Below, in pieces: positions 6,709 to 14,464 of a DNA stretch of 14,989 nt (position 1 is its first letter; each line of letters opens with the position of its first letter). The notes below the pieces were generated by a model. That model saw nothing but the letters and a program-made list of their open reading frames with translations, was not told where the DNA came from and did no database searches. Source of the stretch: Bacilli bacterium (GTDB lineage: Bacteria > Bacillota_I > Bacilli_A > ML615J-28 > CAG-313); the NCBI GenBank assembly GCA_900770645.1, contig CAAGKY010000056.1, positions 1-14,989 of the forward strand. Direction: 5' to 3'. The translations under genes were made by a program, and so were the position numbers.

Positions 6709-6736
6709 AGTATATGTTTATATATATAAAAATATG
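6709..6736 (-). promoter_or_regulatory. Sigma-E-type (mother-cell sporulation) promoter of cwlJ
   Basis: On the minus strand, CATATT (6736-6731) and CATATACT (6716-6709) are separated by exactly 14 bases. The B. subtilis sigma-E consensus as I recall it is KMATATT-N14-CATACAHT. This site misses one base in the -10 and the first base of the -35. It ends 24 bases before the cwlJ ATG. B. subtilis cwlJ is sigma-E dependent, so sequence, distance and gene identity agree. Confidence 0.75.
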
Positions 6737-6754
6737 TTAAAGGAAGTGAAAATT

Positions 6755-7234
6755 ATGAATTGTAACGGAGAATGTTCTAGTTGCAAGTCTACTTGTAGTA
6801 TAACTTGCCCTAAATGTAAAGCTCCAGGAATGGAAGTTCCATCAATTACTGTTGCCTCTCTTTGTGATAGTACAATTAATTTAGATGAAACACATTATCT
6901 TTGTTTAAGACCTAATTGTGATGTTGTCTATTTTGATGAAAATGGTAAAACATACGAAAAAGACAAAGTAAATGTACCTGTATGGTTTAAATCAAAATAC
7001 GACGAATATATGGTATGTTATTGTCGTGAAATATATCTAAAAGATGTAGTTCGTGCTGTGTTTGAACTTGGTGGATGTGAAAACAAAAAAGAAATTCTTG
7101 CGCATCTTGGCAAAGGTGAAAGTAAAGGAATGTGTATTGTTAAAAACCCTACAGGAAAACCATGTGATGAATTATTTGTTAATGCAATTGCATATGCAAA
7201 TAAAATATATAAAAAACAACAAGAAGAAAAATAA
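6755..7234 (+). CDS. CopZ-like zinc/[2Fe-2S] metallochaperone family protein with Cys-rich N-terminus
   Basis: A 159-residue cytoplasmic protein resembling the N-terminal half of Archaeoglobus CopZ and bacterial 'iron-sulfur cluster-binding metallochaperone' proteins. A zinc-ribbon-like part spans residues about 17-78: CPKC (18-21), then CLRPNC (50-55) followed by DVVYFDENG. Next comes a BFD-like [2Fe-2S] part: VCYC (87-90), then C127 and NPTGKPC (131-137). No heavy-metal-associated domain follows, so the copper-donor half of CopZ is missing; the metal or cluster client is unknown. Residues 3-14 add CNGECSSCKSTC, an extra cysteine cluster. The ATG at 6755 was chosen because AAAGGAAGTG (6740-6749) precedes it and family homology starts at once. 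A longer in-frame start at 6530 would run back over cwlJ and has no support. It lies 20 bases before fhs and is probably co-transcribed. Confidence 0.75.
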   Translation: MNCNGECSSCKSTCSITCPKCKAPGMEVPSITVASLCDSTINLDETHYLCLRPNCDVVYFDENGKTYEKDKVNVPVWFKSKYDEYMVCYCREIYLKDVVRAVFELGGCENKKEILAHLGKGESKGMCIVKNPTGKPCDELFVNAIAYANKIYKKQQEEK

Positions 7235-7254
7235 ATAAAGAAGGAGGTAGCAAA

Positions 7255-8922
7255 ATGTTAACAGATATTGAAATTTCTCAAAACGCAAAAGTAGAAAAAA
7301 TAACAAAGATTGCGGATAAACTAAACATAGAAGAAGAATACCTAGAATTATATGGGTTTGATAAAGCAAAAATAAACCTAAATATATTTAAAAAATATGC
7401 AAATAAACCTGATGGTAAATTAATACTTGTTACAGCAATTAACCCAACCCCACTTGGAGAAGGTAAATCAACTACCTCAATAGGATTAGTTGATGCAATG
7501 TGTCAATTAAACAAAAAAGCACTAGGTGCACTTCGTGAACCATCATTAGGACCAGTTTTTGGTGTAAAGGGAGGAGCAGCAGGAGGAGGATATGCACAAA
7601 TTAATCCAATGGCTGACTTAAATTTACATTTTACTGGTGATTTACATGCAATTACTAGCGCAAACAATCTTATCAGTGCTTGTTTAGATAATCATATATA
7701 TCAAGGTAATGAATTAAATATTAATCCAGAGCGTATAGTTTGGCAAAGATGTATGGATTTAAATGATCGTGCACTTCGTGAAGTTGTTGTCGCAAAAGAA
7801 GCAAAAAAAGAAGATGAAGGAAGAAAAGAAAGTTTTAATATTACAGTGGCTTCTGAAATTATGGCTATTTTATGTCTAGCAAAAGACATGGAAGATTTAA
7901 GAAGTAGAGTAGACAATCTAATTCTTGCATATACTTTTGATGATAAAGTTATAACTGTAAAAGACTTAGGTATCACAGGATCAGTTTTAGTATTATTAAA
8001 AGATGCCTTGAAACCTAATTTAGTACAAACTCTAGAAAATAATCCTATTTTAGTTCATGGAGGACCATTTGCGAACATAGCGCATGGATGTAATTCTATT
8101 ATGGCAACTCGCCTTGGATTAAAATTATCTGATTATTTAATTACTGAAGCAGGGTTTGGTGCAGATTTAGGAGCTGAAAAATTCTTAGACATTAAATGCC
8201 GTGAAGCAGGCTTAAAACCATCTGCAGTTGTATTAGTCGCAACAATTAAAGCACTGAAATATCATGGCGGGGTAGACGCAAAAGAATGTAAGTTACCTAA
8301 TTTAGATGCCTTAAAACAAGGAATTGTTAATCTAGAAAAACATATAGATACTTTAAATAAGTTCAAATTACCATTTGTTATAGCATTAAATAGATTTGAT
8401 ACTGATACTATTGAAGAATTAGAATGGATCAATCAATGGGCAAAAGAAAATAATTATCCACTTGCATTGTCAGAAGTATTCACAAAAGGTGGACAAGGTG
8501 GGATTGAACTTGCTAAAAAAGTTATTGAAACATGTGAAAAACCAAATGATTTTACATATTTATATGACTTAAACGATGAAGTTGAAGATAAGATATTTAA
8601 AATTGCATCTAAGGTTTATGGAGCAAACAAAGTTGTTTACAAAAAAGCAGCTATGGAAAAACTAGAAGAAATTAAAAAAACAAACTATAAAGATTTTTAT
8701 ATTTGTATGGCCAAAACACCATTATCACTTACAGATAATGCGAAAATGGTTGGAGCTCCTAAAGATTTTACTATTACAGTAAAAGAAATTAGAGTTTCTG
8801 CAGGTGCAAAATTCCTAGTATGTTTAACTGGTGCAGTTATGACAATGCCAGGACTTCCAAAAGAACCACTTGCTAAAAAAATTGATATAGATAGTGATTA
8901 TACTATTCATAATTTATCTTAA
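7255..8922 (+). CDS. fhs: Formate--tetrahydrofolate ligase
   Basis: ATP-dependent ligase joining formate to THF to give 10-formyl-THF. It feeds purine and formyl-methionine synthesis, or runs in reverse to gain ATP. The 555-residue length is the family norm. The phosphate-binding loop TPLGEGKSTT lies at residues 65-74. Further family blocks are REPSLGPVFGVKGGAAGGGYAQ (split here as REPSLGPVFGVKG and GAAGGGYAQ), NLHFTGDLHAI, NRFDTDT and the C-terminal AGAKFLVCLTGAVMTMPGLP. An AAGGAGGT ribosome site (7241-7248) precedes the ATG. It is read with the metallochaperone-like gene upstream and ends at a strong terminator. The natural partner FolD is encoded about 4.1 kb downstream, beyond the GH3 gene. 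Confidence 0.97.
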   Translation: MLTDIEISQNAKVEKITKIADKLNIEEEYLELYGFDKAKINLNIFKKYANKPDGKLILVTAINPTPLGEGKSTTSIGLVDAMCQLNKKALGALREPSLGPVFGVKGGAAGGGYAQINPMADLNLHFTGDLHAITSANNLISACLDNHIYQGNELNINPERIVWQRCMDLNDRALREVVVAKEAKKEDEGRKESFNITVASEIMAILCLAKDMEDLRSRVDNLILAYTFDDKVITVKDLGITGSVLVLLKDALKPNLVQTLENNPILVHGGPFANIAHGCNSIMATRLGLKLSDYLITEAGFGADLGAEKFLDIKCREAGLKPSAVVLVATIKALKYHGGVDAKECKLPNLDALKQGIVNLEKHIDTLNKFKLPFVIALNRFDTDTIEELEWINQWAKENNYPLALSEVFTKGGQGGIELAKKVIETCEKPNDFTYLYDLNDEVEDKIFKIASKVYGANKVVYKKAAMEKLEEIKKTNYKDFYICMAKTPLSLTDNAKMVGAPKDFTITVKEIRVSAGAKFLVCLTGAVMTMPGLPKEPLAKKIDIDSDYTIHNLS

Positions 8923-8930
8923 TAATACTG

Positions 8931-8960
8931 GTGATAATAGAAATTCTATTATCACTTTTT
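8931..8960 (+). terminator. Rho-independent terminator after fhs
   Basis: A perfect 10-bp stem, GTGATAATAG (8931-8940) with CTATTATCAC (8946-8955), encloses an AAATT loop and is followed by TTTTTAT. It isolates the GH3 gene from fhs transcription. Confidence 0.92.
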
Positions 8961-8994
8961 ATATATATCAAAATGAAAAAAATAGGTAAAATTT

Positions 8995-9012
8995 ATGTTT
9001 TTTAAAAAACAT
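8995..9012. repeat. 18-bp perfect palindrome upstream of the GH3 gene
   Basis: ATG, six T, six A, CAT forms a perfect 18-bp palindrome that abuts the cre-like site. It could be an operator half-site pair or a bent A/T tract acting as an UP-like element. It is not followed by a U-run, so it is not a terminator. Confidence 0.6.
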
Positions 9013-9025
9013 GAAAACGTTTGTA
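9012..9025 (+). promoter_or_regulatory. Catabolite-responsive element (cre) upstream of the GH3 promoter
   Basis: TGAAAACGTTTGTA matches the CcpA-binding consensus TGWAARCGYTWNCW at all but one position (T for C near the 3' end). It lies about 19 bases upstream of the -35 box of a secreted glycosidase gene, a context where carbon-catabolite control is expected. An upstream site can mean repression with a second contact, or activation. Confidence 0.7.
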
Positions 9026-9030
9026 AAAAC

Positions 9031-9061
9031 TTTGTTCCAAAACTTGACTTTTGTGCCAAAA
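9031..9061. promoter_or_regulatory. Tandem operator-like inverted repeats over the GH3 promoter
   Basis: Two near-identical 12-mers, TTTGTTCCAAAA (9031-9042) and TTTGTGCCAAAA (9050-9061), start 19 bases apart and differ at one base. Each is an inverted repeat: TTTG-TTC-CAAA in the first, TTTTG-TGC-CAAAA (9049-9061) in the second. They bracket the -35 box and fill the spacer, where a bound repressor would block RNA polymerase. I do not recognise the regulator. Confidence 0.55.
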
Positions 9062-9072
9062 TATGGTATAAA
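9044..9072 (+). promoter_or_regulatory. Sigma-A promoter of the GH3 gene
   Basis: The -35 TTGACT (9044-9049) and -10 TATAAA (9067-9072) are separated by 17 bases, with a TG one base before the -10 (TGGTATAAA). Transcription should start near 9079, leaving a leader of about 48 bases with the ribosome site AAGAGGT at 9111-9117. Confidence 0.8.
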
Positions 9073-9126
9073 TATAATTGCGAAAAAAGCAAAAATTTGT
9101 AAAAATAAAAAAGAGGTATTTTAAAA

Positions 9127-12100
9127 ATGCAAAAGAGAATTAAACGTGTCATCGCTTTATGTATTATGCTAATTTTATGTCTTACCGCTGCCCCTATTCA
9201 TTCGTCGGCGGCATCGGATTGGATTTCAAGCAACATTAAATCTGTTGTGTTTGATGCTAATTACTATGCTTCACACAATGCAGATGTAAAAAATGCTTTA
9301 GGTACATCTTATTCTGCCTTATATAACCATTTCTTAGAATATGGTTCAAAAGAAGGTAGACAAGGAAGTCCATTATTCCATTCTTCTTATTATCTTTCAA
9401 ATAATGCAGACTTAAAAGCTGCTTTTGGAACTAATAAAGTAAGTGCAATCAATCATTTTGGTTCTTATGGATATAAAGAAATCACTAGAAAGGTTGCTAA
9501 ACCAGAAAATTTAGGTTCAACATTTGAAGCAAAAATGGTTTCATCAAGTGGATCTACAGTTGGTTTAACAGGAACAAATGTTACTCCGACTAATAATTTA
9601 TCTGAATGGGTATTTACATTAAACTCAGATGGAACATATACAATTAAAAATAAATCTACAGGTCAAGTTCTAGATGTTTATGCTGGAAGTGCTGATTCTG
9701 GAGCAAATATTCAAACTTATACAAGTAATGCAACAAATGCACAAAAATGGTATATTTTTAAATATGCTAGTGGACAATATGTAATTCGTTCTAAATGTGC
9801 TCCATTACGTGTTATGACAATATCAAGTGGAAATGTTGTATCTTCAACTTATACAGGCGCAAAAACACAAATATTTTCTTTAAAAGCATTAGAAAATAAT
9901 ACAACAAGTGGTGGTTCTGGAAATACTGATTCTGGAAATACAGGATCAAGTTCACAACCAACAACTACTAATGAATTCTACGCAAAAATTTTAGGTATTG
10001 CATCTAATAAATATTTAGATTTATCATCAGATAACGTAGTTATTAAAAAAGCTAGTTCTTCAAATACACAAATTTGGCGTTTTAAACAAAACTCAGATGG
10101 AACATATACAATAACTAACAAATCTACTAACAAAGCCCTAGATGTTTACGCTGCTGGAACTACTCCAGGAACAAATGTTCATACATATGCAAGCAATGGA
10201 ACTGCTGCACAACGTTGGATCTTAACTGAGAAAAACGGAATATACACAATTGAAGCTAAATGTGCAAAAGGTTGTGTATTAGATGTTGCTGCTAATGGAA
10301 CAGCAGATGGAACAAATGTTCAAATATATACAAGTAACGGAACAAATGCACAAAAATTTGAAATATTAAAACTTCAAGGTAATGGAGATGCAACAAAACT
10401 TTCTGCATCAACTGTTCAACAAGTTTTATCAGAAATGACAACATATGAAAAAGCAACACTAGTAATTTTAGCTAGTGCTCCTAATAGTATGGCTGGACAA
10501 ATTCGTGCTTTTGAAAGATTTGGAATTCCTTCAGTACAATTTGCTGATGGTCCTGCAGGATTAAGATTAACTCAAAATACACTTGCATATCCATCTGGAA
10601 CAACACTTGCTTCTACTTGGAATAATGATATTGTGCAAGATATTACCGCATTTATGGGTGAAGATTGTCGAAATTTCGGAGTAGAAATGCTTTTAGCTCC
10701 AGGTATGAATATTCAAAAGAATATTTTAAATGGTAGAAATTTTGAATATTTCTCAGAAGATCCATATTTAACAGGATTAATGGCTGCAAATTATACTCTT
10801 GGATTACAATCAACAGGTGTAAGTGTTGCACTTAAACACTATGCCGCAAATAACCAAGAAACTAATAGAATGGGTGTTTCAGTAGAAGTTACTGAACGTG
10901 CATTAAGAGAAATATATCTTCGTGCATTTGAATATGCAGTTGATATCGCAGATCCACATAGTGTTATGACTTCATATAACAAGATTCAAGGAATTTACTC
11001 AGGTGTTAACAAGAATCTAGTTGATGTTTTAAGAGAAGAATTTGGATTCTCAGGATTCGTTATGACTGACTGGGGTACACAAATTAGTCGTGTTGATATG
11101 TTAAAAGCTGGTAATGATTTATATTGTGGTGGAAATGTAATTGAAGAGAAAATTGTTGAAGAAATTTTAAATGGATTAAACAAAGGATCTTTAAAAATGG
11201 AACAACTAAATGCATGTTGTGAAAACATTTTAAACTACATTGTTATTTCAAACGCAATGAAAGATATTGATGTTACAAATGTAATTTCAAATAAAGCTGC
11301 TAAATTAAAAGCTATTAGACAAGCAGGAGCAGAAGGAACTGTATTATTAAAGAACGACGACAATACTCTTCCTTTACCAATAACAACTGTTTCATTATTT
11401 GGTAATGCATCATATAGAACTGAACATTGTGGATATGGTTCTGGTTATGTTAATACTTCAGGTGTTGTAAGTATTAAACAAGGTTTAGAAAATGCTGGTA
11501 TTGTTCTTAATTCTTCAGTAACAGCTTTATACAAGAATTGTGGACAAAATGCATTTGGAGATGCAGATAGAAATCCTTCAAACGATCCATACGAAATCAC
11601 TGTAACATCTACAATTGCTCGTGATGCAGCGAAAATTTCAGAATGTGCTATATATACTATTTCAAGAATTACATCTGAAACTATGGATCATGAAAATAGA
11701 GCAGGAGATTTCCTATTAAACGCAAAAGAAAAACAAGCTATTCAAAATCTTGCAGCTGCATTCCATGCTCAAGGAAAGAAACTAATCGTAATTATCAATA
11801 CTGGTAACCCAATTGAAGTTGCATCTTGGGAACACCTTGCAGACGCAATTATCTATGCAGGATTATCAGGAGAACAAATCGGAAATTCAATTGGAGATAT
11901 CATTAGAGGAAAAGTCAATCCATCTGGTAAATTAACTTCTACTTGGCCTAAGAAATTTAGTGATACTCCTTATGCTGCATACTTCCCTGGTGACTATAAC
12001 AGTGTAGTTTATAATGATGATATTTATGTAGGATATCGTTACTATACTACATTTGGTGTAGATGTAATGTATGAATTTGGTTATGGTTTATCATATACAA

Positions 12101-12915
12101 ACTTCGAATACTCTAATTATAAAGTTAAACAAGATGGAAAGAACTATGTATTAAGTGTCGATGTTAAAAATGTTGGAAAAGTAGCTGGAAAAGATGTTGT
12201 TCAATTCTATGTAACAAAACCTGATGGACAAAACGAACATCCATTAATGGAATTAGTAGGTTATGGAAAAACAAAGAATTTAGCACCAGGTGCTACTCAA
12301 ACAATTGAAGTTAAAGTTTCATATGATGAATTAAAAACATATTCAACTGAATATTCTAGATGGTTTATTGAAGAAGGTGAATATGCATTCCATGTTGCAT
12401 CTTCTGTAAATGATGTACATTTTACTGAAAAAGAATATATTGAAGAAGAAATTATAGTTTCTGATGTAGATAATATCTTAAAAGATACAAGTAATGTTGC
12501 TGTTATTTCTAAAGATAGACCTAAATTCGATTTCACATCATCAAAAAATATTGCCCTTGGTAAAAAAACAAACGCATCTTTCTCTGAAAGTGGTTGCGCA
12601 TCAAGCCAAATTACTGATGGAAAAACAAATACTAGATGGAGTGGAGTAGGATCTAGTGGAAATACATATTGGGTATCAGTTGATTTAGGTAGCGTACAAT
12701 ATGTTAAAGACATGATTATTTTATGGGAAGCAAATTCTAATAGAAAATTCAATGTATATGTATCAGATGATAATAAAACTTGGGTCAAACTAGGTGAATT
12801 CTTACACTCACAAGCTAATGTTGTAGACATTGATCAAAAAACAAGATACATAAAAGTAGAAGGAGTTAAAAAAGAATTCTTCTCAATTTATGAAATAGGT
12901 ATTTATAATAAATAA
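9127..12915 (+). CDS. Secreted multi-module GH3 glycosidase (tandem repeats, two ricin-type lectin modules, GH3, FnIII-like, CBM32-like)
   Basis: A 1262-residue extracellular beta-glycosidase of family GH3; substrate not predictable, with beta-glucosidase or beta-xylosidase activity most likely. A signal peptide covers residues 1-29 (KRIKR, hydrophobic core, cleavage after SSAA). Two repeats of the YYxxNxDxxxAxG type lie at about 42-121. Two ricin-type beta-trefoil modules follow, at about 132-254 and 283-416, with NAQKW, TQIW and AAQRW motifs; a Gly/Ser/Thr linker separates them. The GH3 N-terminal barrel (about 425-700) has GRNFEYFSEDP, K570-H571 and the nucleophile D648 in FVMTDWG. The GH3 C-terminal domain (about 735-940) has E851 as likely acid/base. 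An FnIII-like domain spans about 1005-1098, and a discoidin/CBM32-like module about 1140-1262 has DGKTNTRW. No sortase or membrane anchor is seen. It is a single-gene unit between strong terminators, with cre control probable. Confidence 0.93.
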   Translation: MQKRIKRVIALCIMLILCLTAAPIHSSAASDWISSNIKSVVFDANYYASHNADVKNALGTSYSALYNHFLEYGSKEGRQGSPLFHSSYYLSNNADLKAAFGTNKVSAINHFGSYGYKEITRKVAKPENLGSTFEAKMVSSSGSTVGLTGTNVTPTNNLSEWVFTLNSDGTYTIKNKSTGQVLDVYAGSADSGANIQTYTSNATNAQKWYIFKYASGQYVIRSKCAPLRVMTISSGNVVSSTYTGAKTQIFSLKALENNTTSGGSGNTDSGNTGSSSQPTTTNEFYAKILGIASNKYLDLSSDNVVIKKASSSNTQIWRFKQNSDGTYTITNKSTNKALDVYAAGTTPGTNVHTYASNGTAAQRWILTEKNGIYTIEAKCAKGCVLDVAANGTADGTNVQIYTSNGTNAQKFEILKLQGNGDATKLSASTVQQVLSEMTTYEKATLVILASAPNSMAGQIRAFERFGIPSVQFADGPAGLRLTQNTLAYPSGTTLASTWNNDIVQDITAFMGEDCRNFGVEMLLAPGMNIQKNILNGRNFEYFSEDPYLTGLMAANYTLGLQSTGVSVALKHYAANNQETNRMGVSVEVTERALREIYLRAFEYAVDIADPHSVMTSYNKIQGIYSGVNKNLVDVLREEFGFSGFVMTDWGTQISRVDMLKAGNDLYCGGNVIEEKIVEEILNGLNKGSLKMEQLNACCENILNYIVISNAMKDIDVTNVISNKAAKLKAIRQAGAEGTVLLKNDDNTLPLPITTVSLFGNASYRTEHCGYGSGYVNTSGVVSIKQGLENAGIVLNSSVTALYKNCGQNAFGDADRNPSNDPYEITVTSTIARDAAKISECAIYTISRITSETMDHENRAGDFLLNAKEKQAIQNLAAAFHAQGKKLIVIINTGNPIEVASWEHLADAIIYAGLSGEQIGNSIGDIIRGKVNPSGKLTSTWPKKFSDTPYAAYFPGDYNSVVYNDDIYVGYRYYTTFGVDVMYEFGYGLSYTNFEYSNYKVKQDGKNYVLSVDVKNVGKVAGKDVVQFYVTKPDGQNEHPLMELVGYGKTKNLAPGATQTIEVKVSYDELKTYSTEYSRWFIEEGEYAFHVASSVNDVHFTEKEYIEEEIIVSDVDNILKDTSNVAVISKDRPKFDFTSSKNIALGKKTNASFSESGCASSQITDGKTNTRWSGVGSSGNTYWVSVDLGSVQYVKDMIILWEANSNRKFNVYVSDDNKTWVKLGEFLHSQANVVDIDQKTRYIKVEGVKKEFFSIYEIGIYNK
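9621..10357 (+). repeat. DNA repeats between the two ricin-type modules
   Basis: A 24-base stretch is identical at 9621-9644 and 10089-10112 (both encode NSDGTYT). A 28-base stretch at 9721-9748 recurs at 10330-10357 with two differences (both encode TSN-TNAQK). Conservation at the DNA level, not just the protein level, points to recent duplication or gene conversion between lectin modules. Confidence 0.75.
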
Positions 12916-12946
12916 AAAAATGGTAGAGATTTCTCTACCATTTTTT
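12915..12946 (+). terminator. Rho-independent terminator after the GH3 gene
   Basis: Stem TGGTAGAG (12921-12928) with CTCTACCA (12933-12940) encloses the loop ATTT. It is extended by an A run before and a T run after to about 14 bp. The flanking A and T runs may let it work in both directions. Confidence 0.92.
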
Positions 12947-12976
12947 ATGTAAACATATATGTATATAACAATTCAA

Positions 12977-13005
12977 TTGAAAAAAACATGAATAAATGAT
13001 AAAAT
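12977..13005 (+). promoter_or_regulatory. Sigma-A promoter of folD-pth-mfd
   Basis: The -35 TTGAAA (12977-12982) and -10 TAAAAT (13000-13005) are separated by 17 bases, with TG one base upstream of the -10. It lies between the GH3 terminator and folD, and the three genes that follow are tightly packed without a visible terminator. Confidence 0.7.
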
Positions 13006-13039
13006 AAAAAGGTAAAAATAAAAAAGAAGGAGAATATAT

Positions 13040-13882
13040 ATGTTACTAGATGGAAAAGAAACCGCAAAACAAGTAAAAATAGAATTAAAAGAAAAAATTA
13101 AAGTATTAAAAGAAACATATAATAAAGTACCAACAATTGCGATTGTGTTAGTTGGTAATAATCCAGCTAGTGAAATATATGTTCGTAACAAAATAAAAGC
13201 TGCATCGTTTGTTGGAATGAATCATCAACTAATAAACCTTGATGAATCTATCACAATGGAAGAATTATTAAATGAAGTAGAACGCTTAAATATGGATGAT
13301 GATGTAAGTGGTATAATTGTTCAATTACCCCTTCCTAAGCATTTAGATGAACAAATTGTTATTAATCACATTAATAACGAAAAAGATGCAGATGGGTTTG
13401 GTTTATTAAATAAAGGTAAATTATTTAGTGGATTACCTTGTTTAAAACCCGCAACTCCACTTGGAATTATGTATTTACTTGATAAATATAATATTAATTT
13501 AGAAGGTAAAAGAGCAGTGGTAATTGGTAGAAGTAATATTGTTGGTAAACCAATGGCGTTAATGTTACTAGAAAAAAACGCAACTGTCACAATTGCTCAC
13601 TCAAGAACTAAAAACCTAAATGAATTAACAAAAGAAGCAGATGTATTAGTTGTTGCGGTTGGAAAAGCTAAATTTGTAACTGAAGATATGGTAAAAGAAG
13701 GAGCGGTTATTGTAGATGTTGGTATTAACCGTGTAGATGGGGCACTATATGGTGATGTAGATTTCGAGAATGTAGAGAAAAAAGCATCATATATAACACC
13801 TGTTCCTGGTGGAGTAGGACCTCTTACAATCGCAATGTTACTATTAAATACCGTAACTGCTTTTATTGAACAAAATAAATAA
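13040..13882 (+). CDS. folD: Bifunctional methylene-THF dehydrogenase / methenyl-THF cyclohydrolase
   Basis: Cytoplasmic enzyme interconverting methylene-, methenyl- and 10-formyl-THF with NAD(P). With Fhs it links formate to the methylene-THF pool. It has 280 residues, the usual length. Catalytic residues are visible: Y47 and K51 in YVRNKIKA, Q95 in VQLPLP and D116 in KDADG. The dinucleotide-binding loop GRSNIVGKP spans 163-171, and PVPGGVGPLT lies near the C-terminus. The ATG follows AGAAGGAG (13025-13032). It leads a probable folD-pth-mfd operon, with pth starting 21 bases after its stop. Confidence 0.97.
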   Translation: MLLDGKETAKQVKIELKEKIKVLKETYNKVPTIAIVLVGNNPASEIYVRNKIKAASFVGMNHQLINLDESITMEELLNEVERLNMDDDVSGIIVQLPLPKHLDEQIVINHINNEKDADGFGLLNKGKLFSGLPCLKPATPLGIMYLLDKYNINLEGKRAVVIGRSNIVGKPMALMLLEKNATVTIAHSRTKNLNELTKEADVLVVAVGKAKFVTEDMVKEGAVIVDVGINRVDGALYGDVDFENVEKKASYITPVPGGVGPLTIAMLLLNTVTAFIEQNK

Positions 13883-13903
13883 CTATAGAAAGGAGGCACC
13901 GTT

Positions 13904-14458
13904 ATGATTATTGTTGGATTAGGGAATCCTGGTAAAGAATACGAAAAAACACGTCATAATGTAGGGTTTATGTTTGTTGATGAACTTGCGAAAACATATA
14001 ATTTAGACTTTAAACTAGATAAAAAACTACAATGTATGAAAACAGAAGTGTTGATTAAAGGTGAAAAACATATTATTATCAAACCCATTACATATATGAA
14101 TTTATCAGGTAATAGCGTAAGAAGTGTTGTTGATTATTACAAGAAGACGCCTGATGATGTAATTGTTATATATGATGATATGGATTTAGATTTAGCTAAA
14201 GTAAGAATTAGAAAAAATGGTTCTAGTGGTGGACATAATGGAATTAAATCTATAATTGCGTGTTTAAACACTGAAAACTTCAAAAGAATAAGAATTGGGA
14301 TTGGACCACATCCTCAAGACGCAATTGATTATGTTTTAGGTAAATTCTCTAAAAAAGATCAAGAAACTCTTGATAATGTTTTATTAAAAGCTCCAAACAT
14401 GATTGAAGACTTAATAAACAAAGGAATGGATTACCTAATGAATAATTATAATGGATAG
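13904..14458 (+). CDS. pth: Peptidyl-tRNA hydrolase
   Basis: Releases tRNA from peptidyl-tRNA that drops off ribosomes; essential in most bacteria. It has 184 residues, the family norm. Catalytic and substrate residues are all present: N8 in VGLGNPG, H18 in TRHNVGF, N66 in ITYMNLSG, D91 in YDDMDL and N112 in GGHNGIKS. The ribosome site AAAGGAGG (13888-13895) precedes the ATG at normal spacing. It sits just upstream of mfd, as it also does near spoVC/pth-mfd in Bacillus, suggesting conserved neighbourhood and joint transcription. Confidence 0.97.
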   Translation: MIIVGLGNPGKEYEKTRHNVGFMFVDELAKTYNLDFKLDKKLQCMKTEVLIKGEKHIIIKPITYMNLSGNSVRSVVDYYKKTPDDVIVIYDDMDLDLAKVRIRKNGSSGGHNGIKSIIACLNTENFKRIRIGIGPHPQDAIDYVLGKFSKKDQETLDNVLLKAPNMIEDLINKGMDYLMNNYNG

Positions 14459-14464
14459 ATATAT

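Noticed and set aside
6691..6712. Small inverted repeat TTACC/GGTAA near the cwlJ start as a terminator or operator
   Set aside because: Only a 5-bp stem with a 6-base loop and no T run; too short to support a function.
6701..6730. Sigma-A promoter for the metallochaperone-like gene (TATAAA at 6725-6730)
   Set aside because: No acceptable -35 and the AT-repeat makes a -10 match expected by chance; the real promoter cannot be placed.
6530..6754. A longer start for the metallochaperone-like gene at 6530
   Set aside because: The added 75 residues are antisense to cwlJ, have no ribosome site, and the family sequence begins at 6755 behind AAAGGAAGTG.
12297..12830. A 177-codon open frame on the minus strand inside the GH3 gene
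   Set aside because: No ribosome site or recognisable domain; it is the complement of the well-supported FnIII-like and CBM32-like coding region.
12870..12915. Possible sortase or other cell-wall anchor at the GH3 C-terminus
   Set aside because: The protein ends within the CBM32-like fold; no LPxTG, hydrophobic segment or positive tail.
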